Source: [Pantoea] beijingensis | GTDB taxonomy: Bacteria > Pseudomonadota > Gammaproteobacteria > Enterobacterales > Enterobacteriaceae | Reading direction: 5' to 3' | DNA: 64,000 nucleotides | NCBI RefSeq assembly: GCF_022647505.1 | Contig: NZ_CP071409.1 | Location: forward strand, 62,001-126,000 | In this document: positions 8,481-19,302 of the stretch, in pieces | How the letters are laid out: each line of letters starts with the position of its first letter | Numbering within the stretch: the first letter of the stretch is position 1 | Translations under genes and position numbers: made by a program | Notes under the pieces: model-generated | What the model was told of the DNA's origin: nothing | The model's database searches: none | Seen by the model: only the letters and a program-made list of their open reading frames with translations

Positions 8481-8996
8481 ATGACCAAAGTTATTCAAGC
8501 GTTAATAATCTTCTGGCTTATGGCATGGCATAATGCTGCTCTGGCTGCTTATTCACCCAACGTGAACGTTGAGGTAGATGCTGAATCGATTGCTAAGATC
8601 GTTGTTTATTATCGTAACACCGCGATAATCAGCGGTGCAGAAGTAAATTTCCCCCTAGTGGTTAATGGTGTATCACAGCATTTCGAACGTACGTCCGATT
8701 TTTTTTATGTAGTAGGTAATGTAGAACAGGCAGACGTTACATTTACGGATACCTCGTTCGAGCTTTATGCCAGTAATGGCTCTGCTAATAAAATAAACCT
8801 TGCAGGTGATTTTATTTTTAACGGTAGCACGACAAACGCATTAGATACGTTGCGAGTGCCAGTGTTAAATAATATTAATGAAGCGAAAGTATCAAATGGT
8901 TTTAAAGTACATTTTAAATCGGAGCTGTTAGCGGGAAATTATGCCCAGGATCGTTATGCTAATACATTCACATTACTGATAAAATCTATACTATAA
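8481..8996 (+). CDS. fimbrial minor subunit, CS1-like
   Basis: 171-residue exported protein with a signal peptide (ending near HNAALA) and a mature part beginning AYSPNVNVEVDAESIAKI. This resembles the start of CS1-type pilins, with a hydrophobic first strand for donor-strand exchange. No cysteines. It lies between the pilin hairpin and the usher gene and is probably a minor or tip-proximal subunit. The specific role cannot be decided from sequence. Confidence 0.65.
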   Translation: MTKVIQALIIFWLMAWHNAALAAYSPNVNVEVDAESIAKIVVYYRNTAIISGAEVNFPLVVNGVSQHFERTSDFFYVVGNVEQADVTFTDTSFELYASNGSANKINLAGDFIFNGSTTNALDTLRVPVLNNINEAKVSNGFKVHFKSELLAGNYAQDRYANTFTLLIKSIL

Positions 8997-9009
8997 GATA
9001 CAGGGATGT

Positions 9010-11583
9010 ATGAACAAGAAAATAATCTTCGGTGCCATATACCTGGGAGGGGTGGCCTCGATCGCGCCTTATGCATTTTCTGCCAGCGATGTTATTTTGC
9101 CATCCGGGTTTGAAGATATATTCAACCAAAAGCAGAATGGTGTCTTCAGTGTTATCTATAACGATATCTCTATTGGTACGCTTAGCGCTGACTATGATTT
9201 AGAAAGCGTTACATTATACACGCCTCGGGTTATTGCCGAGCAAATCACAGCAAAAGATATGCCTGAGCTGAAAGAGAGCAAGCAGGCATTATTACATCAG
9301 CTCTCTCAGCCGTTAAAGCGAGTCAAGAAGCGGACCGTGCAGGATGATGGCATTGTTGTCTGGGTCAATGAGAAAGATGCCAGCCTGCATCTTGTGTTAC
9401 CCGCAGCGATGTTTAAAGATCCAAGTGCACTGAACGATCGCACCTTTATTCGTTATACGCACCAACCCGGGTTTGTTCATAGCCATAATTTAAATTTTTT
9501 ATCGGATAGTTATAGCGACAGCTTCAGTCTTTCCTCCGATGATACGCTTAATTTAACCGGTAACAGTTACGTTAAGGGATCGTGGAGTTATTCAGACGAT
9601 ATTAATTTTAATCTGGATGAGCTTGCGCTGTATCTTGAATATAACGCTAATCGCATGAAACTGGGACGACAGCGGCTAAGTGATGCACTGCTGTATAGTA
9701 CACCTTCGTTAACGTACAGTTTCTTTAATCCAATGAGCTATGATGGCGTTTCATTGGGATACATGACAGATAACTATTTACAACCGGTTGAAGGTGCGGC
9801 TTCTCCAATACCACTTTATATGCCGATGGCAGGGACTGTTGAGGTGTATCGCAACGGCCGGATAATCGATCTGCAGCAGTTTCCCGCGGGTATGCAGCAA
9901 TTGAATACCAATAGCTGGCCGGCTGGCGGTTATGACGTGGTGCTCGTATCAAAATTCGCCAACGGTAGCCGTGAAGAGAAGCATCTGCCCTTTTTTAAAC
10001 GCAACGGTATGTTTCGTTCGGGCGACCTTGAGTACAGCATGCAGTTAGGTCGCTATGACTTACGGCAGGGGCACTTATTATCAAAGCGGAATAATGATTG
10101 CTATGACTGTAATCCGGCATTTCAGGATAGCAAAAAACGCGTTAATGATAACTACCTTGCTGGCGTGATGCTCGGCTATACCACTTCTTCGGCACTTTCC
10201 CTGGGAGGAGGTGCACTGCTGGACCATACTTTTGACTACTATAATGCCAGCGTTGATATTCCGCTCAACTATTGGTTTGCCGAGCGTCTCTATTCTGATG
10301 CGATCGTGGGCGGTGATGGTAGCTATGGTTACCAGGTTGGCGTCAGTAAAAATCTTTATGATCTGGGCGTGAACGTAAGTTACCGCAGTAATCGTTATAA
10401 AGGTAAAGAGGAAAATTATCGGCGTTTTGGTCTTGTGCCGGCTTACGATTTTGAGTATCTGCAGTTTGGTGTCAGTACTTTTCTGCCTTTCGATACCAAT
10501 TTATCCGTGTTATATAGCATGAACTCGCTCTATCAGGATTATGGCCGTCAGGATAAGAGCAATTACCGGACATGGGATGTCACGTTGAACCGTGATTTTA
10601 TTATCGACGATAATATCAACTTACGTGTTGATTTGGGCTATCACCAGGGAATTAACCGTTTTAATGGCAGTGGACAATACTCCTCGCGTCAATATACGGA
10701 CGACCAGGTTTTTGCTCAATTAACTTTGGGCATGCGTGAGAAAAGTTATAATCATTACCAGTCCTTATACCTAAAATCCCGGCTTAGCGATAAAGGTGCC
10801 GATAATAATATCTATTCGGCGGATTATTCTCTTGACGTAAAAAATCCTGCATTCGACCGCGGCGGAAAGTATGCATTATCCGGCTCACTATCTAATGGCC
10901 CGAACTATCAGACTTCCAGCAATATTGGCGGCACTGTTGATAACAGCTTGGGTTATACCTCTGCGGGAATAAGCCGTTCGTACGGTAAGGGTAATTATCA
11001 GCAGTATTACCTGTCACAACGTAGTGGGTTCGCCGTTAGTCATGAAGGCGCTGCATTCGGCAAGATTGACAACAGTACAGCGCTGGTTGTTGATGCGACC
11101 GATCTACCTGAAGATCAGTACTTTGAAGTTCGCAATCAAAACTCAGGCTCTGTCATCGTCAAAGGTGGCAGGAAAACCACGCTCCCTGTTCAGCCTTATC
11201 AGAAGGTTGCACCGACTACTGAGCAAGTCTTCACCGGTGAGACTAACGCCTTCTACAACCTTGCTACCAAGTCCACATCAACATGGGCGTTACCAGGGCA
11301 GGTTTACAACGTCAAACTCGAGGCGAAGAAGAATCAAACGGTGACGGGCCGTATTTATTACGACGGGACACCACTAACCCATGCTCGCGTGGTGGGAGGA
11401 AATACGGTGACGGACGAAGAAGGGCTTTTTGTGGGTGATTTTGTTATCGGCATAAAAGACAAATTAACTTCGTTAAACGTAAAAAAAGATAGCCAAAATT
11501 ACATATGTCCTCTGGATGATAAAAACATCAAGATGACACAAGGTATTATGCAAATTCGTGAGGTAGAGTGTGAAATTGAATAA
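9010..11583 (+). CDS. outer-membrane usher, CS1/CfaC/TcfC type
   Basis: 857-residue outer-membrane usher that would receive chaperone-subunit complexes and thread the growing fimbria. A signal peptide is followed by a periplasmic N-domain beginning SDVILPSGFEDIF, typical of CfaC-like ushers (PxGFE). Then comes a long barrel region rich in alternating aromatic and charged residues, and a C-terminal beta-sandwich-like domain (about residues 770-857, TVTGRIYYDGTPLTHARVVGG). Size matches alternate-class ushers. The chaperone gene begins inside its last codons. Confidence 0.85.
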   Translation: MNKKIIFGAIYLGGVASIAPYAFSASDVILPSGFEDIFNQKQNGVFSVIYNDISIGTLSADYDLESVTLYTPRVIAEQITAKDMPELKESKQALLHQLSQPLKRVKKRTVQDDGIVVWVNEKDASLHLVLPAAMFKDPSALNDRTFIRYTHQPGFVHSHNLNFLSDSYSDSFSLSSDDTLNLTGNSYVKGSWSYSDDINFNLDELALYLEYNANRMKLGRQRLSDALLYSTPSLTYSFFNPMSYDGVSLGYMTDNYLQPVEGAASPIPLYMPMAGTVEVYRNGRIIDLQQFPAGMQQLNTNSWPAGGYDVVLVSKFANGSREEKHLPFFKRNGMFRSGDLEYSMQLGRYDLRQGHLLSKRNNDCYDCNPAFQDSKKRVNDNYLAGVMLGYTTSSALSLGGGALLDHTFDYYNASVDIPLNYWFAERLYSDAIVGGDGSYGYQVGVSKNLYDLGVNVSYRSNRYKGKEENYRRFGLVPAYDFEYLQFGVSTFLPFDTNLSVLYSMNSLYQDYGRQDKSNYRTWDVTLNRDFIIDDNINLRVDLGYHQGINRFNGSGQYSSRQYTDDQVFAQLTLGMREKSYNHYQSLYLKSRLSDKGADNNIYSADYSLDVKNPAFDRGGKYALSGSLSNGPNYQTSSNIGGTVDNSLGYTSAGISRSYGKGNYQQYYLSQRSGFAVSHEGAAFGKIDNSTALVVDATDLPEDQYFEVRNQNSGSVIVKGGRKTTLPVQPYQKVAPTTEQVFTGETNAFYNLATKSTSTWALPGQVYNVKLEAKKNQTVTGRIYYDGTPLTHARVVGGNTVTDEEGLFVGDFVIGIKDKLTSLNVKKDSQNYICPLDDKNIKMTQGIMQIREVECEIE

Positions 11584-12289
11584 GAAAATATTAGCGATAT
11601 TGTCTCTTGGGATTGCGATGTTAACCGGTGCGAATAGCGCATCTGCAATAGAGGTTTATCCCATTATTAAAGATGTCAAAAGTGACTCACCAAGAGATAA
11701 CTTTATCACGGTACGCTCGGCTTATCGCGCGAAGGACGATGTGAATAATCAGCGTTCAGAAACTCAGCAATATGAATTTGTCACGCTGGAAATGTTCGAA
11801 ATAAAAAACCCGGGAGAAAATAAAGAGATCTTTGAAAAGGAGTTGGGTAAGACCGATCCTATCCTGATGTTTTCACCAACACGGTTGGTTATTCCCTATG
11901 GTGAAGAGCGTAAAGTAAGGCTGATGCCATTAAAAAATGTAGATAAAGAGAAGGTTTATCGCCTGCGAATTCGCCCCGCCTATCCGGAACAGGCATTAGA
12001 AAAAGGAAAAGTCCGTTTTGCGATTGGTTATGACGTTCTGATTCGTTATCTCCCTGCAGGCAAACATGAGCAGGGGATTAGTATTTCCTGTAACAGCAAA
12101 GAATGGACAATAACTTCGACGGGTAATGTACGCAGCGAGATGCGCAATCTGGTCATTGATGGGCGTAAGGGTGCGGTTAATTTTAACGTTTATCCAGGAA
12201 CGGCGCGTAGCCTTCCGGTTAGCCGCACTCTGGCCTTCGAAATGGACAACAAAATGTATACCTATGATCAGTGCAAATTAAAGGAATAA
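11570..12289 (+). CDS. fimbrial periplasmic chaperone, CS1/CfaA-like (GTG start)
   Basis: 239-residue exported protein, signal peptide ending near NSASA. The mature protein has the immunoglobulin-like chaperone pattern: IEVYPIIKDV at the first strand and SPTRLVIPYGEERKVRLMPL resembling the conserved G1-strand region with alternating hydrophobics. Two cysteines lie in the second domain (SCNSKEW and YDQCKL). The GTG start at 11570 overlaps the usher by 14 bases and is preceded by GAGG. It would escort the subunits encoded on either side. Confidence 0.82.
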   Translation: MKLNKKILAILSLGIAMLTGANSASAIEVYPIIKDVKSDSPRDNFITVRSAYRAKDDVNNQRSETQQYEFVTLEMFEIKNPGENKEIFEKELGKTDPILMFSPTRLVIPYGEERKVRLMPLKNVDKEKVYRLRIRPAYPEQALEKGKVRFAIGYDVLIRYLPAGKHEQGISISCNSKEWTITSTGNVRSEMRNLVIDGRKGAVNFNVYPGTARSLPVSRTLAFEMDNKMYTYDQCKLKE

Positions 12290-12292
12290 GCG

Positions 12293-13210
12293 ATGAAACG
12301 CATTATTTTGTCGATAATATTGCTCTTTAATACAGGCATTGCGAGTGCTGGAGATTGGGTACTACGCCCTGATGGCTCAGGAGGGATGCATATTCAGCAG
12401 GAAGGCGGTGGGCAAGCTTCCGCGCCTGACACGCTTTCCTGGCAGCAGACTACCGCCGGGGATGTTAGCCTGCAGATTATTCCTGCAGGGGCTGGCCGCT
12501 GTGAAGGCGGCGAGTTGACGGCTGCACCACTGAAAAATGTTCGAATTGCATTTAAGGCATCTTTATACGGTGTTTCTCAACGTCGTCAGGACATTGCCTG
12601 TGGAGAAACCGTATTAGTCCCGGCACAGAGCGTAGCCCAGCGTATTAATATACAAGCGATACCGGGTCACGAAAGATCAGGGGTAGCCAAATTAAGAGCG
12701 GCGTTTTCAACGCCTCGTGTGCTATTAGGTTATGCGAATTTTATTGGTGCAGAAGGGAGCGTTAATTCGAATGCTATCTACCTCGATTTAACGACCGTTC
12801 AGGCGAGTAGTGTCGTTGTACAGGCGAGCTTTAGTCCTGCTGCCATCTATTTCGGTCAGATTGTTGCTCAGAAAGACTTTCAGCAAAACACCACGCTGAC
12901 CATTCGTAAAACTATAGATGCGGATAGTGCAGCATTACCTTATGAATTGCAGTTTGAATCGAGTCAGGCGAAAAACAATAGCTTTCAACTGAAGCCTTCA
13001 AATGGCGGTGAGTCAGTTCCTTATCAGATTACGGTAAATAATCAGTCGATGTTGCCGGGTTCAATTTATTCAGGAGTGATTCCTTCGGGGGCAGGGACGG
13101 CCGATGCTGTTAACGTTCTTTTTTCATTACCGGGGAAGAGCATTAATGGATTAAAAGCAGGTGTCCGCCTCAAAGATACGCTAACCGCTGTAATTACACC
13201 GAAGAGCTAG
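12293..13210 (+). CDS. exported fimbrial-locus protein, possible tip adhesin
   Basis: 305-residue secreted protein with a clear signal peptide (ends IASA). I recognise no catalytic motif. It contains two cysteines (RCEGG and DIACGE, about residues 69 and 103) that could form one disulfide, and a C-terminal half with beta-strand character resembling a pilin-like domain. Two-domain proteins of this size encoded after chaperone and usher are often the tip adhesin in class 5 fimbriae (CfaE/CooD role), though those are usually somewhat larger. The call is inferred from position and shape. Confidence 0.55.
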   Translation: MKRIILSIILLFNTGIASAGDWVLRPDGSGGMHIQQEGGGQASAPDTLSWQQTTAGDVSLQIIPAGAGRCEGGELTAAPLKNVRIAFKASLYGVSQRRQDIACGETVLVPAQSVAQRINIQAIPGHERSGVAKLRAAFSTPRVLLGYANFIGAEGSVNSNAIYLDLTTVQASSVVVQASFSPAAIYFGQIVAQKDFQQNTTLTIRKTIDADSAALPYELQFESSQAKNNSFQLKPSNGGESVPYQITVNNQSMLPGSIYSGVIPSGAGTADAVNVLFSLPGKSINGLKAGVRLKDTLTAVITPKS

Positions 13211-13224
13211 CCAGGGAAATGAAA

Positions 13225-13737
13225 ATGGATAAATTTATGGTAAAAAATATTTTAGCATTGACGCTGTGTCTGTTAACAACTTCTGGTTATGCAGCTGTGC
13301 CGGTTAAAACGGATATTAATGTTGAAGCAGAAGTGAGCACCAGCGTACGCATTTATGTCGAAGGTAAGGATGTCACCGATGGCAGTTTTGGTGTCAAACT
13401 GGAAGATAAAAATGGATATATGAGTGCGATTACGCCACCCTTTTATTTTATCGGCAACGCGTCTACGGTTTCGATAAAGTTGTCCGGACCTAAAGCATTA
13501 ACCTCTACGGAGGGTAATTTGATGAATGTGTCTACGCTTTATGTGGATAAAAGTAGCAACTCCGGTGTTTCGACCGCTTTTCCTTATAATAATATCGCGG
13601 TTTTCTCTTCGCTGGCGACCGTTCCCAGTAGTTACAATGGTCCAATGATAAGTTTTAAGTCCACCGACAAAACAGAAGTGATACCACTGGGAAAATATAG
13701 TGGAACCTATACTTTAACGGTGACACCTTCAACCTGA
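13225..13737 (+). CDS. fimbrial minor subunit
   Basis: 170-residue exported protein, last gene of the fimbrial operon. I use ATG 13225, which is better spaced from AGGG (13213-13216) than the in-frame ATG at 13219. The signal peptide ends near SGYAA, and the mature part begins VPVKTDINVEAEVSTSVRIYVEG, similar in layout to the subunit encoded at 8481. No cysteines. Likely a pilin-fold subunit; its exact place in the fimbria is unknown. Confidence 0.6.
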   Translation: MDKFMVKNILALTLCLLTTSGYAAVPVKTDINVEAEVSTSVRIYVEGKDVTDGSFGVKLEDKNGYMSAITPPFYFIGNASTVSIKLSGPKALTSTEGNLMNVSTLYVDKSSNSGVSTAFPYNNIAVFSSLATVPSSYNGPMISFKSTDKTEVIPLGKYSGTYTLTVTPST

Positions 13738-13778
13738 TTTCAGTGCGGTCGGATATTATCTCCGCCAGACATCTTTTC

Positions 13779-13806
13779 ACAGGCCGGTCATTATTGAGAG
13801 GCCTGT
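13779..13806. terminator. hairpin between convergent fimbrial operon and selB
   Basis: Inverted repeat ACAGGCC (13779-13785) / GGCCTGT (13800-13806) spanning the selB stop codon. It could act as a weak two-way terminator between convergent transcripts; neither side has a good T-tract. Confidence 0.4.
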
Positions 13807-15659
13807 TTGCTTTCTGACTGGAGTGGGAAAAGAGCGCTGTCGCGCAGGCTGTGCTCGTTTCCCTTCCGCCGGGTAAAACCAATACGATCGAAATGCTCAA
13901 GGATTTGTATGGCCAGTTTGCGTCCAATATTGAGTTGGCTACGAAAATCCGCAGCGTTCACACTTCCCTGCTCTGCACATTGCTTACGAATAAGATCGGC
14001 GAAGATCGTTATCTGCTCACTGCGGTAATAGCGATCTTTGACGATCGCGACAATATCTCCCCGCTGGGCTGCGATGCGTAACACCTCTCGTACACGTAAC
14101 TCTTCTTCCTGTAATGCATTAGCGATATCGCGTACCCAAAGAGCTTGGTCGTCAAACAACGCCAATGCATGCTGCCATATCTCTGCTTCGTTCTCAGCGA
14201 AATGTATTTCGAAACCAGGCAAATGTAACCAGCCAGAGCGGTTAATGATTTTACCGCTGATAACAAGTTCATCAATGAGTGCCAGTACAAGAGCTGCGGG
14301 TTGGTTTGGTAGTGCGATACGCCGCAGGCGGTCTCTTCCTGGTCCTGGCTGATCGTTATGATTCAGATGGAATGTTGTCAGCGCCGCCAGCAAGCTATCT
14401 CGCCATGTAGCTGCAGTCTGTTGTGAAAGTAAGTATTCATCGGCAACGATCGGCGCAACCTCAACGAATAACTCTTCCATCGCATGTGCAGTCAGCTGTC
14501 TTGCCCAGCCCAGTTCGGCAACCTCGCATGGCTGCTGATCCAGTCGCAGCTGGAGCGTCTGAGCATCATCTCCGACACTGGCTAATTGCCGTAGCCAGCG
14601 CAGATAGTCGGGCTGGCGCTTACCTCGATTCCTGGCGCGTAGCAGCACAACGCGAGCGGCGCCTAAGGTTTGCTGCGCGCCAATGTCGCGCAGGATTAAT
14701 CGGTCGTTATCTGCCAGCCACAATGGTGCATCCAGCACCAGTTCCGCGAGCCCGTCAGCCAATAAAGACACCCGGCCCGTGATATGGCGTGCCGCATGAT
14801 GAATATGCAAAGGTTGCCACTGTTTAAGCGGTTGTGTGTGCTCAATGGCTACGATAACCCGGTCAAATGGGTTCTGTTGACGTTCTTCAAGCAGCCAGTC
14901 ACCGCGTGTTATATCTGATTTTTCCACGTCACCGCTAAGGTTTAGTGCAATGCGTTGACCTGCCTGCGCGTGTTCCGTTGGCTGATTTTGCGCGTGTAGG
15001 CCACGCACTCTTACGGACTTATTTGCTCCCGTCAGCCACAGTTTATCGCCTTGTTTAACCTTGCCGGCGAGCGCCGTTCCGGTCACGACCAAACCAGCGC
15101 CTTTAATACTGAAAGCCCGATCGATTGCCAGACGAAAACGTAGCGATGATTTGCGAGCAATGGATTTAAGGTCACGCAGATGATCTCGAAGCTCCGCGAT
15201 GCCTCGTCCATCTTCAGTGCTGGTCGTAAAGCAGCGGAGGTCCTCCCACCCAAGCTGCTGCGTCAGAGCCAGCACTTGCTGTTCAACCTGCGCCACGCGT
15301 TCGGTATCTACGCGGTCAGCTTTAGTCAGCGCTACGCTCAGTGCAGGACGACCGATAAGCTGCAGGATAGTCAGATGTTCACGGGTTTGTGCCATGATGC
15401 CGTCATCGCAGGCGACAACCAGTAGAGCGTGGTCGATACCGCCGATACCGCTTAGCATGTTAGCAAGAAACTTTTCGTGGCCTGGTACATCAATAAAACC
15501 TGTCACCGTACCATCAGGCTGCGGCCAGTAGGCATAGCCAAGATCGATAGTCATCCCGCGCTGTTTTTCTTCCGGCAGACGGTCGGCATTGACACCGGTA
15601 ATTGCTTGCAAAAGTGTCGTTTTACCATGATCGACATGGCCAGCAGTGGCGATAATCAT
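13791..15659 (-). CDS. selB: selenocysteine-specific translation elongation factor SelB
   Basis: GTPase that binds Sec-tRNA(Sec) and the bSECIS hairpin and delivers selenocysteine at UGA. 622 residues, close to the E. coli length. An EF-Tu-like N-terminal G domain carries [12 protein letters not shown] (residues 7-18), DVPGHEKF and TKAD. The C-terminal winged-helix domains bind mRNA, ending with a [28 protein letters not shown] segment. The start overlaps the selA stop by four bases. Its client fdoG lies about 5 kb upstream in the same block. Confidence 0.97.
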   Translation of the reverse strand: MIIATAGHVDHGKTTLLQAITGVNADRLPEEKQRGMTIDLGYAYWPQPDGTVTGFIDVPGHEKFLANMLSGIGGIDHALLVVACDDGIMAQTREHLTILQLIGRPALSVALTKADRVDTERVAQVEQQVLALTQQLGWEDLRCFTTSTEDGRGIAELRDHLRDLKSIARKSSLRFRLAIDRAFSIKGAGLVVTGTALAGKVKQGDKLWLTGANKSVRVRGLHAQNQPTEHAQAGQRIALNLSGDVEKSDITRGDWLLEERQQNPFDRVIVAIEHTQPLKQWQPLHIHHAARHITGRVSLLADGLAELVLDAPLWLADNDRLILRDIGAQQTLGAARVVLLRARNRGKRQPDYLRWLRQLASVGDDAQTLQLRLDQQPCEVAELGWARQLTAHAMEELFVEVAPIVADEYLLSQQTAATWRDSLLAALTTFHLNHNDQPGPGRDRLRRIALPNQPAALVLALIDELVISGKIINRSGWLHLPGFEIHFAENEAEIWQHALALFDDQALWVRDIANALQEEELRVREVLRIAAQRGDIVAIVKDRYYRSEQITIFADLIRKQCAEQGSVNAADFRSQLNIGRKLAIQILEHFDRIGFTRRKGNEHSLRDSALFPLQSESKQASQ

Positions 15660-17035
15660 GGTGCTAACATCCTGATAAGGTGGGCCTCGTCCTCCAGGCA
15701 GCGTAAGTCCAGCCAGAGGCGCCCTTCCTGGATACGGCCAATAACGGGTGTGCTACCCTGACGCCAGCGCTGTGCCAGCGCCTCCAGTGTGCTGCCACGA
15801 CCATCTTTGGGGCTAAATGTGATGGCGACGCTGGGCAGACGATCTACTGGCAGTGAGCCGCTCCCGATTTGAGATAAGCAGTTGACGGCTTCAAGAGTGA
15901 AACGATCGCCCAGAGATTGACGCAGAGGGGGTAGCAGACGCTCAGCCTGCTGTGCGATATCGTTTTGGCTACGTGTTAGCAGGCGCAATGTCGGTAACGT
16001 TTGCACCAGCGTTTCTGGATGGCGATAGAGCTTTAACGTGGCTTCCAGTGCCGCCAGCGTCATTTTCCCCACGCGCAGTGCGCGCTTAAGAGGGTGCTGC
16101 TGTAACTGTGCAATAAGGGCTTTTTTACCCACGATAATACCGGCCTGCGGGCCGCCAAGCAGTTTGTCGCCCGAAAAGCTTACCAGGCTGACGCCTGCGG
16201 CAATCAGTGCCTGCGGCATAGGTTCTGCCGGTAAACCGTATTGACTAAGGTCAATCAGCGAGCCACTACCCAAATCGGTAATCACCGGTAACTGATATTC
16301 ATTTCCCAGACCGGCCAGTTCGATTTCGTCTACCGCTTTGGTAAAGCCCTGCAGCTGATAATTGCTGGTATGGACTTTCATCAGCAGGCCGCTGTTTTCA
16401 CTAATAGCCTGACGATAATCTTTCAGATGGGTACGGTTGGTGGTACCGACCTCAACCAGATGGCAACCGGCTTGTCGCATTACATCGGGAATACGAAACG
16501 CGCCACCGATTTCTACCAATTCGCCGCGAGAAACAATGACCTCTTTGCCGGGAGCGAGTGCGGCAAGCATTAGCAGTACCGCCGCTGCGTTATTGTTGAC
16601 GATGCAAGCATCTTCCGCACCGGTCAGCTCGCAAAGTAGGGCAGCAATGGCACGATCGCGATGCCCGCGTCCGGCATCATCCAGCGCATATTCCAGCGTG
16701 ACGGCACTACTCAGGCTGGCGGTTACCGCATCAATCGCAGCTTCGGCGACCAGTGCGCGTCCCAGGTTGGTGTGCAGTACGGTCCCGGTCAGGTTAAATA
16801 CCGGCTGTAGCGCGCTACATTGCTGACGAGCCAGTATCGCGAGTGCCTGTTGTGGCCAGTCGCTATGCCATATCGGAAGTTTACCCTGTTGCGTGATGGT
16901 AGCGCGTGCTTCATCCTGCATCTGGCGTAGAACTTTTGTGACGGCGCGGTGCCCACACTGCTGAAGCTGTGTCTGCAACGCGGGCTCGCGCAGCAGACTA
17001 TCAATGGAGGGAAGCTGGCTGAAAAGCGTATTCAT
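15656..17035 (-). CDS. selA: L-seryl-tRNA(Sec) selenium transferase SelA
   Basis: PLP enzyme converting Ser-tRNA(Sec) to Sec-tRNA(Sec) with selenophosphate. From ATG 17035 the product is 459 residues and starts [17 protein letters not shown], aligning with E. coli SelA; a frame extension to 17077 is not needed. Conserved blocks: [34 protein letters not shown] and the PLP-lysine region [14 protein letters not shown]. It starts 13 bases after yibF and overlaps selB, so the order is yibF-selA-selB, as in E. coli. Confidence 0.97.
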   Translation of the reverse strand: MNTLFSQLPSIDSLLREPALQTQLQQCGHRAVTKVLRQMQDEARATITQQGKLPIWHSDWPQQALAILARQQCSALQPVFNLTGTVLHTNLGRALVAEAAIDAVTASLSSAVTLEYALDDAGRGHRDRAIAALLCELTGAEDACIVNNNAAAVLLMLAALAPGKEVIVSRGELVEIGGAFRIPDVMRQAGCHLVEVGTTNRTHLKDYRQAISENSGLLMKVHTSNYQLQGFTKAVDEIELAGLGNEYQLPVITDLGSGSLIDLSQYGLPAEPMPQALIAAGVSLVSFSGDKLLGGPQAGIIVGKKALIAQLQQHPLKRALRVGKMTLAALEATLKLYRHPETLVQTLPTLRLLTRSQNDIAQQAERLLPPLRQSLGDRFTLEAVNCLSQIGSGSLPVDRLPSVAITFSPKDGRGSTLEALAQRWRQGSTPVIGRIQEGRLWLDLRCLEDEAHLIRMLAP

Positions 17036-17048
17036 AGAAACCGATGAC

Positions 17049-17660
17049 TCAGGCTGTGGGTGGCACTGTGCGGGCAAAGCTCTCGCGCTGGAACATTTTC
17101 TCCACCAGTTTGACTAGCGTGGGGCGCCCAACGCACCAGTTCGGTGCCACATGACGAAAGTTAAGATAACCGATGGCACAAGCGGTGGCGATATCTGCCA
17201 GGGTTATGTGTGTGCCATTCAGCCACTCGCTTTTTGCCGCCTCATGCTCCAGAGCATCAAGGCCGCGACGAATTTTTTCACGTTGGCGTAGCAGCTCATT
17301 TGTCGATTGCTGGGCTGGAGGTAACATCTGATGGCGTACAATGACCAGCGCGGCATCACAGACGCCATCCGCTAATACCTCGATTTGACGAACCCGCAAT
17401 GATTGTAGCGTGTCACGCGGAATGAGTGCGGGCGCGATATCCAGCGAATCGAGATATTCTGCAATGATAGCGGAATCAAACCAGGTTTGATCGTCGTTGA
17501 CTACCAACGCCGGCACTTTACCCAATGGATTGTACTGTGGTACAGGGCTCTCTTCATGCCAGGGGGATTCATTGACAAATTCAAAAGTGATTCCTTTTTC
17601 CAGCATAATAACGGAGATTTTACGTGCAAAAGGGCTGGTGTAATTGCCAATCAGTTTCAT
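17049..17660 (-). CDS. yibF: glutathione S-transferase family protein YibF
   Basis: 203-residue cytosolic GST-fold protein. N-terminal thioredoxin-like domain ([24 protein letters not shown], then [10 protein letters not shown] and [10 protein letters not shown]), followed by an all-helical C-terminal domain ([24 protein letters not shown]). It closely resembles E. coli YibF, which also precedes selA. Substrate and link to selenium metabolism are unknown; conserved neighbourhood and the 13-base gap suggest cotranscription with selAB. Confidence 0.93.
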   Translation of the reverse strand: MKLIGNYTSPFARKISVIMLEKGITFEFVNESPWHEESPVPQYNPLGKVPALVVNDDQTWFDSAIIAEYLDSLDIAPALIPRDTLQSLRVRQIEVLADGVCDAALVIVRHQMLPPAQQSTNELLRQREKIRRGLDALEHEAAKSEWLNGTHITLADIATACAIGYLNFRHVAPNWCVGRPTLVKLVEKMFQRESFARTVPPTA

Positions 17661-17725
17661 AACGCGATCCTTTTAAAGAGGCCGGGATGATCGGATGGGT
17701 ACAGGTACATCGCGTAATTCTGCAA

Positions 17726-18652
17726 TTATTCTCCCGGAAACAGAAAGGGGTTCAGGCTGCTGCGGGCAAAACCTTCTTGCTCCATTCGAGCATCCAGTAC
17801 CAGTGAGGCAAGATCGTCCGCCACAGGTTCGACAGCGGGATCCTTCTCCTGATAAAGCGTTTTCAGGTAAGTGCCGCAGTCGCCACAGCTTTCGGCTTTC
17901 ACTGCTGCATTCTCGCTGTCCAGTGACCAGTAATGCAGATCACCCGTTTGTTCGCAATTACTGCATTTCGCACGGACCACATACCATTCACTCTCACAAA
18001 GATTGCAGTGAAGATAGCGTAAGCCGCCGTGCTGTACGCCCATATGAATGATACTGGTGACGGGCACGCTACCGCACACCGGGCAAAACTGGCGATGCTC
18101 ACCGTATTCCGCGCGCGCTTTGCCTGGAATCAATGCTGCCATCTGCGCCCAGTAAATTGACAATGCTGCCCAGATAAAGGGCGCTTTATCGCTACTAACC
18201 TGGCTAAATTCACTTTCAAACATCGCAGCCGCCATGGCTTCCAGCTCCGATGACGACGCTTTTTCAAGGTTCTCCAGTACGGCCAGCGCCTGGCCGCTCA
18301 TTTCAGGCTTCAGCTCGGCAATCAGTGAGTGCAGCAAGCGCTGCCAGTGTACGTCTCGCGGCAGGGTATGAATATCAAGTGGCGGTTTGCCACTGGCTGC
18401 CGTTTCAACCAGTCGGGCATGCAGATCCATCTCTAAGGGATGGTCATAAAGGACAATTTCTTGTGCCTCTGCGATGGCGGCGGCGAAGCGCAAATAATCG
18501 CCGAGTGGATTTTTGGCGGCCAGATCGCGTAGACGCGCTGCGCGTCGGCTGTATAAATTCTTTAGCCTGGGGAAAAGTAACGGCGGAATGATATCCGCCG
18601 TTTTTTTATCGCTTTTCTCCAGCTGTTCCTGCGGGATTATGCGGATGCTCAT
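17726..18652 (-). CDS. fdhE: formate dehydrogenase accessory protein FdhE
   Basis: 308-residue cytoplasmic maturation factor needed for active respiratory formate dehydrogenases, thought to act on the apo-enzyme before Tat export. The C-terminal half has CxxC pairs typical of this iron-binding family: [21 protein letters not shown] and CGDCGTYLK. The overall sequence is very close to E. coli FdhE. It overlaps fdoI by one base and is the last gene of the fdoGHI-fdhE operon. Confidence 0.97.
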   Translation of the reverse strand: MSIRIIPQEQLEKSDKKTADIIPPLLFPRLKNLYSRRAARLRDLAAKNPLGDYLRFAAAIAEAQEIVLYDHPLEMDLHARLVETAASGKPPLDIHTLPRDVHWQRLLHSLIAELKPEMSGQALAVLENLEKASSSELEAMAAAMFESEFSQVSSDKAPFIWAALSIYWAQMAALIPGKARAEYGEHRQFCPVCGSVPVTSIIHMGVQHGGLRYLHCNLCESEWYVVRAKCSNCEQTGDLHYWSLDSENAAVKAESCGDCGTYLKTLYQEKDPAVEPVADDLASLVLDARMEQEGFARSSLNPFLFPGE

Positions 18653-19302
18653 CAGGGGCGTTTTTCCTGTTGTTTCGGGCGTTGTTGTTGCGCGCGTACG
18701 GCGCGATACCAGCGTGGGTGATGATGTTTAGCCCATGCGGCAGGAACCCAACCTTCTACCATCGCCGTAATTGTACCTTTCACCCACAGCGCTGCGTAGA
18801 TATGAACCATAATCACAATGATCAATCCCACGGCGGCCAGTGAGTGCACGACTAACGCCAGCCGTATTACCGGGATGGCAAAGGCGCCGGCAAAGTAAGG
18901 GCGCCAGATAACGATGCCACTCGCTAACAGCAATAATAAGCTGATAATAGCAGCCCAGAATACGCACTTCTGCCCAAAATTATAGCGTCCAGTGTCACCC
19001 ACCTCCTGATTCATGGCAACTTTATGGATGTTTTTTGCCCAAATCAGATCTTCGCGGTTGATCAAATTGTGTTTCCAGTAACGGAAAAACATGATGATAA
19101 AGGAGGCAAACATTGCCACCCCGACGAAGGGATGCAGAATTCGCGCCAGTTGCGGCGTGCCTAATACGTGCATGAGCCAGTTGAACGAGGGAAAGAAGAA
19201 CCCAAGCCCACTCAGGGCTGCGAACACAAAACAGAACGCGACAATCCAGTGATTGATACGTTCAGGCGCGCTGTAGCGTTGGATGCGATCGTGCTGTTTC
19301 AT
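18652..19302 (-). CDS. fdoI: formate dehydrogenase-O cytochrome b556 subunit FdoI
   Basis: 216-residue inner-membrane cytochrome b that takes electrons from FdoH and reduces quinone. Four hydrophobic segments are visible: [46 protein letters not shown] and [19 protein letters not shown]. Heme-ligand histidines lie in helix contexts such as RINHWIVAF and [12 protein letters not shown] overlap with fdoH and one-base overlap with fdhE place it in the operon. Confidence 0.96.
   Translation of the reverse strand: MKQHDRIQRYSAPERINHWIVAFCFVFAALSGLGFFFPSFNWLMHVLGTPQLARILHPFVGVAMFASFIIMFFRYWKHNLINREDLIWAKNIHKVAMNQEVGDTGRYNFGQKCVFWAAIISLLLLLASGIVIWRPYFAGAFAIPVIRLALVVHSLAAVGLIIVIMVHIYAALWVKGTITAMVEGWVPAAWAKHHHPRWYRAVRAQQQRPKQQEKRP

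Noticed and set aside
13807..17004. Several plus-strand frames of 60-130 codons opposite selB and selA
   Set aside because: They are shadows of strongly conserved minus-strand genes.
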